A stretch of DNA of 64,000 nt from Leptoclinus maculatus (taxonomy: Eukaryota; Chordata; Actinopteri; Perciformes; Stichaeidae): NCBI GenBank assembly GCA_032191485.1, contig JAVDOI010000004.1, positions 20,631,443 to 20,695,442 on the forward strand, read 5' to 3'. This document shows, one piece after another, positions 47,001 through 58,700 of this stretch. Each line of letters opens with the position of its first letter. Position 1 is the first letter of the stretch. The notes beneath the pieces are model-generated. The model was given only the letters and a program-made list of their open reading frames with translations, was not told where the DNA came from and did not search any database. Both the position numbers and the translations under genes were made by a program.

Positions 47001-50000
47001 ACGGTGATGTCACAGGTCATCCACTGACCTGCTGAGCGGGGGGGTGCGGGCTCGGAGACGGACGTGGAGACAAGTCTTCGTCCTCGACCCCAGAGTCCTG
47101 ATCGCTGACAGACAGACGGGCAGTGGGGGGGGCAGCTCTGAGGACAGAACAAACCTCTCTGATTGGCTGTAAACCGGTTCAGGATCAAACCGTCCACCTT
47201 GTACTTAAAGAACGACCTGCTCTACTCCTGAGATTCTGGTACCTGTTGAAGGAGGTCCGGGCCTCTCTGAAGACCTCCGTCTGTCTGCTGTGATCCTCTG
47301 AAACCAGCTCACACCGCAGAGTCCGACCCTCCACCGAGACCACCTGCTGAAGGTCCACATGGGTCCACATTCATTCCCTTCATCAATTACTATCATTACA
47401 GTCTCTGTGGTGACAGGTGTGCTGTTACCTGGTACAGTGTGACACACTGGGAGGCGGTCAGCAGCTGGTAGTCTAGCTGTGGCGCTGGTCCCGGTCCAGG
47501 TCCTGGTCCAGGTCCTCGACACTGGAAGAACTGAGGAGCTCTGTGGGTGGAGGCGAACAGGACGAGGAGGAAACAGCGGCTCTCTGACAGAACTCTGAAA
47601 CACAAGAGGAACACTCAGGGACTCCTCAACAACAGACACCTAATGGGCCAGAAAAGGTAAGACTCACCTGTCCTGGAGGGCGGAGCTATACAGGAACCTC
47701 ACACACCAGGCCCACACCTGAGGGTTGGAGACGTGTCTGACTCCACTCAGCCAGCTGTCACATGACAGGAAGTACAGTTAGCCATCAGTGTTTTGTAAAG
47801 ATAAAATAGAACTGAACAAACATCTCAGGTGAACATGAGAACACCTGGTGAGAGATAATGAGACACTCACAGTCCGACCAGCGGCAGGTTGGAGGCTTTA
47901 GGGTCGGACTCCAGCAGCAGGAGCAGCTTCCTGGTCTGATCCATGGTCAGAAACCTGCAGACATGAACACATAAGTGAGGAAGTCACCAGACTCCATCAG
48001 AGGAACCCCAACTCCCCCAGAGGAACCCCTTCTCACCCTCTCTGTCGGTTGGCGGCATGCGGCGCTGGCGGGTTGATGCTGGTCAGACTCCTCAGCAGAG
48101 CGGTGGGGATGACGGGAACGTCTCTGACCGGCTGAACGTCCACGCTGACAGACGGACAGACGGCCGACCAGCTGAGGACGAATGACGCAGCGTCAGACTG
48201 CTGAGAGCAGACGACGAGACCTCGGACCTTCATCAGCTGAGACAGATCCAGAGTCTGTCTGCTGCTCACACACTGCTGCAACACCTGAGACAGACAGACA
48301 GACAGACAGACAGCAGCTCATCAGTTTAGATTCCTCTGAACATTACAGCAGATCTCAGATCTTCAGTCACAGAACATACATAATGGTGTCGTCTGCATAA
48401 TGATGACATTTTGTATTAATTAACATAAAGTGTAAATAAAATAGGACACGGCATGAACTAGTGTTGTCATGACAACAAAGTAATTACGATACTAAACGAC
48501 TAATAAAAGACAGAACATGAAACTTTAATATATTTTATATTAAACAACGCTCTGATATCCTCTAAACTTGAGTTTGTACCTTTAACATGTTTTATAAGAT
48601 GTTAAATAAACACGTCTGTACTGTGATCAACACATTTATAAAAATCATCAGTTAATAGTTGAAAATAGCTCAAAACTTAATCTGCTGTTTTAAGTCCGTC
48701 CTAATTATCTTCGACGGTTTGGGACGAGTCTACGTTATGAAATAAAGAACGTCAACGTCTCATTTATTCTAAAAACAGTAAATCATCACGACCGCTTCAA
48801 CAGGACGACACAGAGACCGAAGACGTTTCTTATTATTATATTATCATACTAATACTTAAGAATACGTGTGTCAGCAGAATCACAGGAGCTTGAACAGATT
48901 CACTCATTTAAGAAGAATTATGAACTCCAGTGGAAACCTTCAACAGGAATAAAGAAGTCTAGTACATAATTTACATCTTTAATAAACAAAGAACTGAACC
49001 ATAGTCACATCTAAATATCCAGTTATTAGTCAGTATCTGTCAGTGGTGTAACGGATCACTTGTGAACCGCAGATTCATTGTTTAACTGCTGCTGTTCCTT
49101 TTCACGTAACAAGTCCCCGAATATCACTGCAGAGTGTCAGTGAACAGACATAAAGCATGTGTTCAGTGAACGGAGCAGGTTAGAAGCATTTAACGGTGAA
49201 GTCATGGCGAGCGGAGGAACTAACGGCGTCATTTAAGTCGCAAGTTTGGGAGCATTTTGTCTTCCCTGTAACTTATAATGATGGGATGAGGGTGGTGGAC
49301 AAAACCGTTACGGTATGTAGGCGTTATTTAAAGAGAAAGACACACGATAACGGCAATACATCGGCATGTCCACACATATGAAGGGACACCATCCCGTCTG
49401 TCAGCGACGGGGGACACTCCGGTGTGGAAAACAAACATATATATCAAAATATGGTTAAAGTGTTTGAGCCACGCTACGAAATCCACTCACACACCCACTT
49501 CAGTATGAAGATCATTCCTCTATGAAGAGACTGACCGCTCACTTCATCACGGAGGAGCTGCAGACACGCCCCTCTGTGAGAGTCACACAGACAGGTGCTG
49601 CAGACACGCCCCCTCTGTGAGAGTCACACAGACAGGTGCTGTAGACACGCCCCCTCTGTGAGAGTCACACAGACAGGTGCTGTAGACACGCCCCCTCTGT
49701 GAGAGTCACACAGACAGGTGCTGTAGACACGCCCCCTCTGTGAGAGTCACACAGACAGGTGCTGTAGACACGCCCCCTCTGTGAGAGTCACACAGACAGG
49801 TGCTGTAGACACGCCCCCTCTGTGAGAGTCACACAGACAGGTGCTGTAGACACGCCCCCTCTGTGAGAGTCACACAGACAGGTGCTGTAGACACGCCCCC
49901 TCTGTGAGAGTCACAGACAGGTGCTGTAGACACGCCCCCTCTGTGAGAGTCACACAGACAGGTGCTGTAGACACGCCCCCTCTGTGAGAGTCACACAGAC

Positions 50001-51663
50001 AGGTGCTGTAGACACGCCCCCTCTGTGAGAGTCACACAGACAAGTGCTGTAGACACGCCCCCTTCCCCCAGATAATGTCGACATATTCTCATCTTCATGA
50101 AAATAAATATCTTAAATATTTTGTTTTAATGTAAGACTATAGCCCAAAGTTATTTATTTCAGTGTTCTTGAAGTTCTTTAATTAATACATTTATAAAGTT
50201 ATATTATGCACCTCTAGTATCTGTCATTCCTATTTATTATTATTATAATTATAATATTAAACATCATCACGTTTAAGAAGAGCCGACAGTGACATAGATG
50301 AGATGTTGCCATGACAACAGAGAAGGCTGAACTCAACACTACAGGACGATGAGTTCAGAGTTCACATCCCATAATACTCCAACACAACTAAGAGTCCAGA
50401 GACATCAGGGCCAAATCCCAATGTCCCCCCTAAACCCTCAAGCCCTGAACCCTCAAGGACTTACTGACGTCACCTGGTAAGTGGGTGAGTGTGAGAGACT
50501 GTGAGGGCTTGAAATGGTGTGAATAGGAATGGGACAGCATTTTGCTGCAACATATCATGTTACCATGAAAACGACAAAAAATATGATGTATAATTGTAGG
50601 AATTTATTTTATACTTTGTACTCCCTGATTTGAACGTCTTCCAGCCTCTTTCCTCACAAAATGAGAGGTAATTTTATGTAATCTATTTACTCGTTTTTGT
50701 CAAAACAGCTTCAATGACAAAATCTAAATATTTGACGAATAAATAAATAAATATCTTCTGATTTCATGTTTATTTTTTGTTCCATCTTTATCCCTTAATG
50801 TTTCTGAGTACATTTATTATGACAGGCTGAACACACGTGAGCTGTTTACCTTTTTTTTTACGTCTCCATGCGTCCACTGGTTACCGCGAGTTTAACGTCA
50901 CATTGCAATGATTTGTGGGTAATTCCCTTAGGCTAAGTCAGCATACCATGCTGACTTACGGAAAGGGTTCATAAAGGGCTCAAAATGTCTGCCAGAGAGC
51001 CCTCAAACACTTGACGATTTGACAGTGGGACATCCCTAAACCCTCGCGGACTTCGCGGGAGCGCGCCTCAAAGTCCGTGAGTCCGTAAGGGGGGACATTG
51101 GGATTTGGCCCAGGTCTCACAACCAGACAGAGAGACAGACAGAGAGGTTGTGACCTCTGACCTTGAAGCAGCGGTGAAGCTCCGCCTCTGATTGGACGAC
51201 GGTCTCGTTCTGCGTGGAGAACCAACATGGAACCAGGACGTCTCCAGGCAGCAGAGCAGAGGGGACCCTGATGGAGGACCCGGTCTGGTCCCGACCCGGA
51301 TCGAACCGGTCCAGGGTCACGGTGACCCCCCCCTCATCTGGACCACAGTCATCAGAATTAAGTTTTATTTATAATAACCATAAAGTTTATTATCTCTCAG
51401 CTCTGATGGATCAGATGTGGAACCAGGTCTCATCACCTGAACACAGGTGAACTCTCACCTGCATCGACACACACCGACCCCAGCAGGAAACACAGGAGGC
51501 GAGGCTTGTTGCTGTGACGGGCATGTCGTTGAGCCAGACGCAGAGCTTTCTCCAGCAGCACCAACCGAGGCTTCCTACACACACACACACACACACACAC
51601 ACAAAGTTATTCGCTATTGGCGGCGTGGCCTCTTTGAGTGACAGGTGGCCGTGGTCTTAAACA

Positions 51664-51699
<36 letters not shown>

Positions 51700-52949
51700 C
51701 TGTTAGCACAGAGCTGGAGGCGGAGCTTCTCTCCTGCTGGGTCTCCGTCCCACAGAGCTGATCTAGATTTGGGGAAACTGAGAGAGTTCATGAAGGTTCT
51801 GAAGAAGAGAAGAGAGAACATTCTGTGAGAGGAACTTTATCATGATTATATATTTATTAACTCATTCATAATGTGACACACTAACAATCATCACACTCTC
51901 CTAAAAACAATTCCCTGAAGACCGAAATGTTTCATCTGTCACACAGTTATGGGTACCGAGTGTGTGTCTGCCCATCTTTCATCAGGCTGAAAACTCACCT
52001 CTTCAAGAAGTACTACCCTGAGCCTTCCACTCAGCACTCATTGTATTTGTATTACTTTGTTGTACTTATTGTATTCGTATTAGTTTGTTTCTGTACTCTT
52101 GCTCTGGTTTATGCTCTTAGATGCTTGTTTAAAGGAGATGCACTTATGACTTCTGGTGACTAGTAGTTCTCTTGAATACCGATGTTGAATACACTTATTG
52201 TAGGTCGCTTTGGATAAAAGCGTCTGCTAAATGACTGTAATGTATTTGTACAGTGTGTATCTGTACCGTGTGTATTTGTACTGTGTTGTAAGTCTGACTT
52301 TACGTACTCTTTTATACTTTGTATTTATACTCTTTGCACTTCTACTTATTCTTTTCTTTTAAACTTTTCTAGAAGGATCTGTTGTCGTCGTCGTCTCCTC
52401 TGAAGATCGATAGTTTCATCTAAAGTTCTCTCTCAGGTTTAAACCTTTGATCTTCAGATGTTTGTACAAATAAAGTTGAATTAAAAATAAACTAGTCTGT
52501 GCTGACTTTATGTTTGTAAGATGAAGTCAGCACAGACTAGTTTATTTAACCAAAATAAACACAATATCTATCTATAAACACACATCTCACAACTTAAACT
52601 TTAGTCACTTAAAGAATTCAGATTAATAAACTAATAAATTATGTTTTATTATGAATCATATAAAGTCATTAAAGTGATGAACACATTAACTTATCAATAA
52701 TTAGAATTATGAATGAGTACTTTTACTTAAAATACAGGACCTTTAAGATACTTGTAACAGAGTACTTCTACACTGTGGTAGTACTACTTGTACTGATTCT
52801 TCTACCCGAGCTCATCACGTTCACCAGATGTTGTTGTTACCTGACGCATGCGCGCTGACATGAACTCACCTTCCTCTCACGTTCTCTGGAGTAAGAACCG
52901 CCCCGAACACACCGGACGGTAGAGCTAGGAGGTCCACCGGGCAGCTCAT
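44085..52949 (-). CDS. stil: STIL centriolar assembly protein
   Basis: A centrosomal scaffold that binds PLK4 and SAS6 to start centriole duplication. Sixteen coding exons join in frame on the minus strand: 52870-52949, 51700-51798, 51459-51574, 51162-51337, 48037-48284, 47871-47954, 47668-47754, 47429-47594, 47243-47346, 47029-47137, 46220-46936, 46044-46143, 45735-45891, 45554-45650, 45041-45270 and 44085-44616; 1033 residues (human about 1288). Marks in order: TVTLDRFDPGRD; LTMDQTRKLLLLLESDPK; DQDSGVEDEDLSPRPSPSPH; QPSVPELSLL; the PLK4-binding coiled coil DTYQLLLHQDRQLRLLQAQ; the STAN module VDLSLEANAIALRYLSDSQL and SPSNMSLATRKYMRRYGL; and the terminal LDLSRLRQLPKLF. The first exon (MSCPVDLLALPSG...) differs from mammals and is the least certain part. 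The large exon carries a His-Pro-rich tandem repeat. Loss of length is mainly in the central disordered region. Confidence 0.95.
45284..45540. repeat. 39-bp minisatellite in stil intron
   Basis: Six to seven units of CATCATGTGACCAGACACAT plus AATAAATATCTACAGTTAG, starting near the exon 45041-45270 acceptor and ending about 14 bp from the next exon donor at 45553. Confidence 0.9.
45970..46050 (-). repeat. Four tandem copies of a stil 5' splice site
   Basis: On the minus strand GGGACAG/GTGAGACTGA occurs four times with a 23-bp period; the potential exon ends are 46044, 46021, 45998 and 45975. Only the first keeps the reading frame into the exon at 45891. Confidence 0.9.
46478..46670 (-). repeat. 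In-frame coding tandem repeat in stil
   Basis: Within the 717-bp exon, units of 63 and 60 bp repeat (AGGGTGAAGACTGG on the plus strand at 46481, 46544 and 46604). They encode HPAPLPPSSHHHHTPPPPSS-type blocks. All periods are multiples of three, and the flanking conserved frame is open, so this is expressed sequence and not an intronic array. Confidence 0.85.
49044..49550 (+). mobile_element. hAT transposon relic with BED-finger fragment
   Basis: It begins near TGGTGTAACGGATCACTTGT, hAT-like. The frame from 49196 reads SQVWEHFVFPVTYNDGMRVV, DKTVTVCRRYLKRK and DNGNTSACPHI, the ZBED/hAT N-terminal zinc finger with substitutions. Further on, MVKVFEPRYEIHSHTHFS matches the next part of such transposases. 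Stops and frameshifts are present. It lies in the 2.9-kb stil intron between exons 48037-48284 and 51162-51337, antisense to stil, and the 41-bp array follows directly. Confidence 0.75.
49555..50060 (+). repeat. 41-bp minisatellite in stil intron
   Basis: Twelve units of GACACGCCCCCTCTGTGAGA plus GTCACACAGACAGGTGCTGTA. One copy lacks a CACA. Each contains a CACGCCCCC GC-box-like core. Confidence 0.95.
50408..51111. mobile_element. Complete TIR element, family copy 2
   Basis: Perfect terminal inverted repeats of at least 24 bp: GGGCCAAATCCCAATGTCCC(CCCT) at 50408 and its complement ending GGGATTTGGCCC at 51111. No transposase frame. The right end lies 50 bp from the stil exon at 51162. The target duplication could not be resolved. 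Confidence 0.9.
51919..52250 (+). repeat. LINE/SINE 3' region with conserved tail
   Basis: It ends GGTCGCTTTGGATAAAAGCG then TCTGCTAAATGACTGTAATG, a tail very common in fish genomes (established knowledge). A short frame upstream reads LKTHLFKKYYPEPST. It lies in stil intron 1. Confidence 0.7.
52485..52547. other. Perfect 24-bp inverted repeat (hairpin) in stil intron 1
   Basis: Arms 52485-52508 and 52524-52547 are exact reverse complements (AAATAAACTAGTCTGTGCTG + ACTT), separated by 15 bases. The transcript of either strand could fold. No known small RNA family was recognised. Confidence 0.85.
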
Positions 52950-53238
52950 CTGTGGCCGACAGAGAGGAACTATTCACGGTCACTGAACGGCTAACAGCTG
53001 CTAGCCTCGTTAGCTTCCTGCTCGCACTGTATCAGCTCCCTCTGTTAGCTTCGTTAGCTTCACATACGGGGACGAAGCTCGAGCCACACGGACGATAACG
53101 TTAAATAAAGTCCCAAACTTTGACTTAACTTTACTTCTTCTCAATCTTTTTGTATGAATCTGACCGCAAACAACAACCAGCGGTTCGCTGTTGAACTGTG
53201 GCGCTGTTTCTACTCCTCTGGCGGGGCAACTCAAGCAG

Positions 53239-53275
53239 CCAATAGGAAGAGCTCTATGGAGCCGTTCTGACCAAT
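53239..53275 (-). promoter_or_regulatory. Paired CCAAT boxes upstream of stil
   Basis: CCAAT occurs at 53239-53243 and 53271-53275, 32 bp apart, about 290-330 bp upstream of the stil start codon (inverted relative to the gene). Pairs of NF-Y sites at about this spacing are typical of cell-cycle promoters such as that expected for stil (established knowledge); use here is inferred. Confidence 0.5.
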
Positions 53276-53428
53276 GGCGTGTCGCTCCGTCTCTTCTTCT
53301 TCACGTCCTTCTTGTGTCGTCAGCCTCAGATTAAACAAACTGAAGCTCCACAGCGCCCCCAATGGTCAGACGAAGGCACGAGTTTTTAAAGGACCATACC
53401 GCAGTTTATATATTATATATCTATTTAT

Positions 53429-53472
<44 letters not shown>

Positions 53473-54312
53473 TTTTTTTACTATCTATTTATATATAAAT
53501 CAATAATCATTTATTTATTTATATTTTTTATTTATATATATATATATATTATTTTTTGTCAGCTCGTGAATCAAAGTTATATTATTTGTTGAGCCGATAT
53601 GTTAATTAATTAATTATTATAATAGTACATTATAATATATGACACAGTATAATGACAATAGCAAAAAGCACACAGTTAAAATACTGTATAAAAGAAATTA
53701 TCTTCAAAGTCATCAACAAACAGATTAGACAGAAACATTAAATAAATAAACCAATAAATAACACAAAGAAACACAAGCAGACAGAAATAACCCCAAAACC
53801 AGGAGTTAACTCACATTAAAGAGTTTAATTAAAGAGTTTAAGTCCTTTAACAAACACACACGACAGAGATTTAAAAACAGTTTCATTCTACACAGTTTAC
53901 ATCTGTAAAGTAAGAAACAATATATGAACTGTTTATGAGCAATTCAGAACTCTGAATTCTGAACACTTTCCTTTTTTTGACATATTAAAATATGTATTTG
54001 ACATCAGCAGCATGCCATCACAACATGATTTATTTTAGATTATGGACGAGAAGTCTAGATAAACTTTATTTACATATAAAGCAGAAAGTAGATCATTTAG
54101 TCTTCAGCAGTGAGGACAAACCTCCAGATGTGTGACTTATTTTAATTAAGTTAAATGAATTTACTTTAAATCTCCTCCTTTAATAATGTGAACACATACA
54201 ACACCATGTGAGACCCTCACACGGGACATATACACATTATATAACTTATAAACTCATGTAAGTTATCAAGATGTGTGTGTGTGTGTGTGTGTATGTGTGC
54301 GTGTGTATGTGT

Positions 54313-54351
<39 letters not shown>

Positions 54352-54478
54352 TATGTGTGTGTGTGTGTGTTGGATTATTCATGTGTGGGTCATCTTCACA
54401 CAAAGTTAATCTCCTGAAAGTAGAGGAATTATTCATCAGCGTGTAACTCTACACCAAGTCCAGACAGATGGACATAAA

Positions 54479-54549
<71 letters not shown>

Positions 54550-55600
54550 GTCTGTCTGTCTGTCTGTCTGTGATGAACTGTAGCTTTGTTCACAGGAAAC
54601 TAAACTTCCTGTTGACTCTGAAGTCCAGAGATCAGAGACGCTGTCCCCTCAGGACAAAGAGGAGTCCTGGTCCTGGTCTTATAGAGACCAGAATAAACAG
54701 AACCAGTTTAAAGCTGGACTCACTGAACGGGGAGATCCGAACTCAAATAATCAAACGTTTTAACACGTCTTCTCTGTGTTCATGTTGTTTTATTATTTAC
54801 CTCTTTTATATTGTATGACTATAACAATGTGTCATGTATTTAGTAAATAATCAGCGTTATGAGTTGTTCCAGTTTGTTTAGACTCTAAAATGAAGGAAAC
54901 AACAGATAAATATGAATAAATATTAAAATATTATTATTAGGAGCACTCTGAATCATATCAATTAAGACATGATGATAATTGATCTACTATTTTAATACTT
55001 GTGGCCTTTATTATGAACACATTATAAATATCATATTTTGTGACTTTGATCTTTTTCCAATAAGACTCAACAGAAAACAAACATATTATATCACCTCCAT
55101 CACTTCCAGCTCTATTAAATGATTTGATTCTAATTATGTTTTCTTGACTGACATTTATAAAATATTATTGATATTTATTAATCATAAACCACTGAGACAT
55201 CTTGGTCGGTGGGATGAATATTATTTATAATGTATATATGTATATATTTGTGTTTAGTATTTGTAAAAGGAGACGCCATGTTGTTTCCTTCTCTTAGTAA
55301 ATACCAGAAACACGTGATTAATTCCTCATAGTTATTGGTATTTATTTGTGACTTGTGTTGTTTGTATCCAGGTGTCTCGCGCTGTCGTCCCGGGTCTTTA
55401 CATCCGGGACATCGGAATGTAAACGCGTCACGTTTTTGTTGGGACAACGCCCACTTACCCAGAATGCAAAGCGTGTGTGTATTTTTGCTACTGAGTGGCA
55501 CATATTTATCATAGATCGATGAAACGTCATCAGGCCTTTAAAGTTATCTGTAGAACTAATATGTAATATGTAAAAAAAAAGGTATTTTTTATCGTAACGC
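53276..55600. other. stil-PTBP intergenic region
   Basis: AT-rich with TA runs (53430-53550), a (TG)n tract (54270-54372) and a (TC)n then (TCTG)n tract (54482-54572). No exon was recognised. The two genes are transcribed away from each other. Confidence 0.6.
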
Positions 55601-55758
55601 TCTCTTCTCACTTAGCCAATCAGCGCCCGGCTCCAGTCTGGAAACGCCTACAATGTTTGCTGACCGGCCAATCAGGTCGCTCCCTTTTACCGGACGCCAT
55701 TTTGTCTGTTGGAGCGGTGCTGGATGGAACCTGTTGCTCCGTAGTTCCGTGTTGTGCA
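55600..55758 (+). promoter_or_regulatory. Core promoter and 5' UTR of the PTBP-family gene
   Basis: Two CCAATCAG boxes (near 55616 and 55666) precede GACGCCATTTTGTCTGTTGG, and the leader ends at the ATG at 55759. Mammalian PTBP leaders also contain CCATTTTGT (from memory). There is no TATA box. Confidence 0.55.
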
Positions 55759-58700
55759 ATGGACGGGTGAGTCTTCTTCTACGTGTTCACTCACTCTCAG
55801 TCTGTCTTTGGTCTGTTTCTTTACTCACAACCGGGAACATCTCCGTGAACACGTCGTCTGATCAACGTGAGACCGGAGGACTGCCGGTGTTCGTGTTGTT
55901 CTTTTAACTGTCGATAAAGTTGTGTTTGTGGTGTTAGCAAGGAAAGCTAGCCGCGTTAGCTGTGGTGCTAGCTGAGGTGCTAGCTGTGCTGTTAACTGTG
56001 GTGCTAGCTGAGGTGCTAGCTGTGCTGTTAGCTGTGGTGCTAGCTGTGCTGTTAACTGTGGTGCTAGCTGTGGTGCTAGCCGTGGTGCTAGCCGTGGTGT
56101 TAGCTGTGCACAACTTCCACACTTAACTCTGTTTACTGGTATTTAAATGAGGCCTTGTTTACCCTAAAACACGCTTACTTATTTAAAACACTAAGATCTA
56201 AATTAATACATACATTTCTAGAATAATCACTCAGCAACGTGCATAATTTCCAGTAAAGCGTCACGATGTTCTCACGCCCACTAATTCCATCTGATTGGTT
56301 TGAGGCAGGGGTATTCAATTCAATTTCCGAAAGGTCCAGATTGAGAAAATCTCCTCGTGCAAAGGTCCGGAACATTACAATAATATCTAACTTGCACGTC
56401 TCTGTGTAGTCAACAACTGTCAAATCAAATAAAGAAAGTACACATCAATTATATTTTAACAATTATTATTCTCATTTTTCAAATTTAACTGGATGGATTA
56501 TAAATAATACATAGAAATACATAAATAAATGTTCTTCTCATTTCAAGTAAAATAATGTCTGGATTAAAGAATAACTGACAGAACGCTTTTGAAAAATGTG
56601 CATCTTAAAATAAAGTACTTCATTTTAGAAAAATGAATTTCACTGAATTGTCCTGCAGCTTTAAATTCAGTTAATTCAGGTGTGAAGTGATGTCAATCAA
56701 AAAAGCCACGATATTATATTTTTCTCATCTTCTAATAATATAAACTAGTGAGCAGGACTTTATCTGTGGTTATCAAACCACTTGTTTCAGCTCTATTCTC
56801 TCTGTTCACATCATTGTTGGACAGTGAATTAAAGTGTTAGGATTCTCATCATATTGGGCTCTTTGGTTTATTTTCTGTGAATTCATTTCAGATGTGAGTG
56901 GGTACTCCGTGGGAAGATTTCACCTAAACGAGTCTGTCCATTCTTAATTACAGACTGGTCTCTCGGAAGACTTCTCTCTTTTTGGAGCTCGTCTTGTGAG
57001 ATGACATCTCCGACTCACGTAACAATGTCCCTGCTCTGCGCTATATTTCCTCGTCTCAGCCCCGTGTATCACGTTGTGTGAACATCTCACTCGAGTCAGG
57101 AAACTTGTCAGAATACCCATATCTGATTGGCTGAGCTGCATCACGTGATGTGATTTATAACGCATTGGTCGGTGTGTTTCCTGCACCGCTGAACAAGTGC
57201 CGTAAATGCTGGAAAAGCTGCGCCGGTTAAAATAGAAGCGCTCCGTCAAAATTTAATAATTCTCAATTATCTATCGGTTTTAGGTCCTGGGTCCGGATAC
57301 AACGGCATCTGGGTTCGGACCGCGGTCCGCCAATTACTGACCCCTGGTTTAAGGTGTAAGAACCATGTTGTTGTTTGTTTGTTAATGAACGAACGGGAAT
57401 AACTCATCTTTTTAGTAGAAACAGTGTAATTGGGCGACGGTGGCTAAGTGGAGAGCAGGGCCGTCCTTCAATCAGAGGATCGGCGGTTCGATCCCCGGCA
57501 TGTAATGTAATTCAGACCGGAGGACTTAAACACACGTTTATGCCTTAAAGCAAGTCCAGTTATATAACTGTAGTTTTTTTAATATATATATATATATATA
57601 TATCTATCTGTAGTTTTTTATATATATATAGATATATATATATATATCTATCTGTAGTTTTATATATATATATATATATCTATCTGTAGTTTTATATATA
57701 TATATCTGTAGTTTTATATATATCTGTAGTTTTATATAAAGTAATGTAGCTTCCTGTGTTGCATGTGTCCTGAATTGAAGAGTGTTCTCAGTGTTGGTTT
57801 AAAGTGTAACTTATGTTCTGTGAGGTTTGTGCTTTTAAATATTAAGAAGACAACTTTATATTCACGGTATTTCATTTGGAGTTCAGCAGTAACTGATGAA
57901 CTCAAATGTTGCAGTTTAGATTTAATTAATTCTTTGTACGGTGAATGTATCTTTAAATGGTTTAAATGTGAAGTTATTGTTTGTATTTAAAGACTCAAAC
58001 TAACTCCACCAAAGGAGGAAACATGAGACGACCTGTTTGTCTTTCTGGTTCCTGTTGATATCAAAATTTAATGGACGCGTTTGTCTGCATAGGTTCTGGT
58101 AGTATTGATCTCTACGGTGTTCTGTTCACCAGCTAAGGCGTTCCACTTCCTGCTCTGAATATTTGTGCTTTGTCGAGGCTCATTGGTGCCCTGAGGGTGG
58201 TCTTCTTCTTCTTCTTCTTCAGACCAGCCAGTTTAGTGTCTCATTTCTACATGTAACATCTGAAGTACACGTACTCGTGACAGGTACTCTGTCATACTTA
58301 TGGTCAATCGCGCTAGACGTGCCGGAGAGGGGGCGTGGCTTATCGCCCTGTAAGCCGTTATTAACTTAAGCCATTTATTTCTTCATCAACATGAAAGAAA
58401 TAACCTGTATTTGTGTTTAGAACTTGTTGTAGAAGTCCAGATATCTTGTAAACTAAACCTTCATCATCAGGAGGAGTATTCACTGTGTGTTCACTACAGC
58501 TGTATGAACACTAGGGGTGGGAATCACCAGCGGTCCCGTGATACGATATTATCACGATACTTGGGATACGATATTGGGATATGCTGAGTATTGCGATAAC
58601 ATATATTATGATATATTGCAATTCATTACCTTTTTTCAAATGCAAATTATGTTTTATCTAATAAGATAAAGTTTTCAGTCTGTTCATCTCACTTCAATCA

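Noticed and set aside
48860..48890. miR-137-like phrase ACTTAAGAATACGTGTG
   Set aside because: Resembles part of the mature miR-137 but differs in the seed, and the surrounding sequence does not give the partner arm of a hairpin.
49555..50060. CRISPR-like array
   Set aside because: Units are contiguous 41-bp repeats without unique spacers, in a vertebrate intron.
57432..57510. Functional tRNA gene
   Set aside because: A and B boxes are present but the stems of a tRNA cannot be formed; fits a SINE head.
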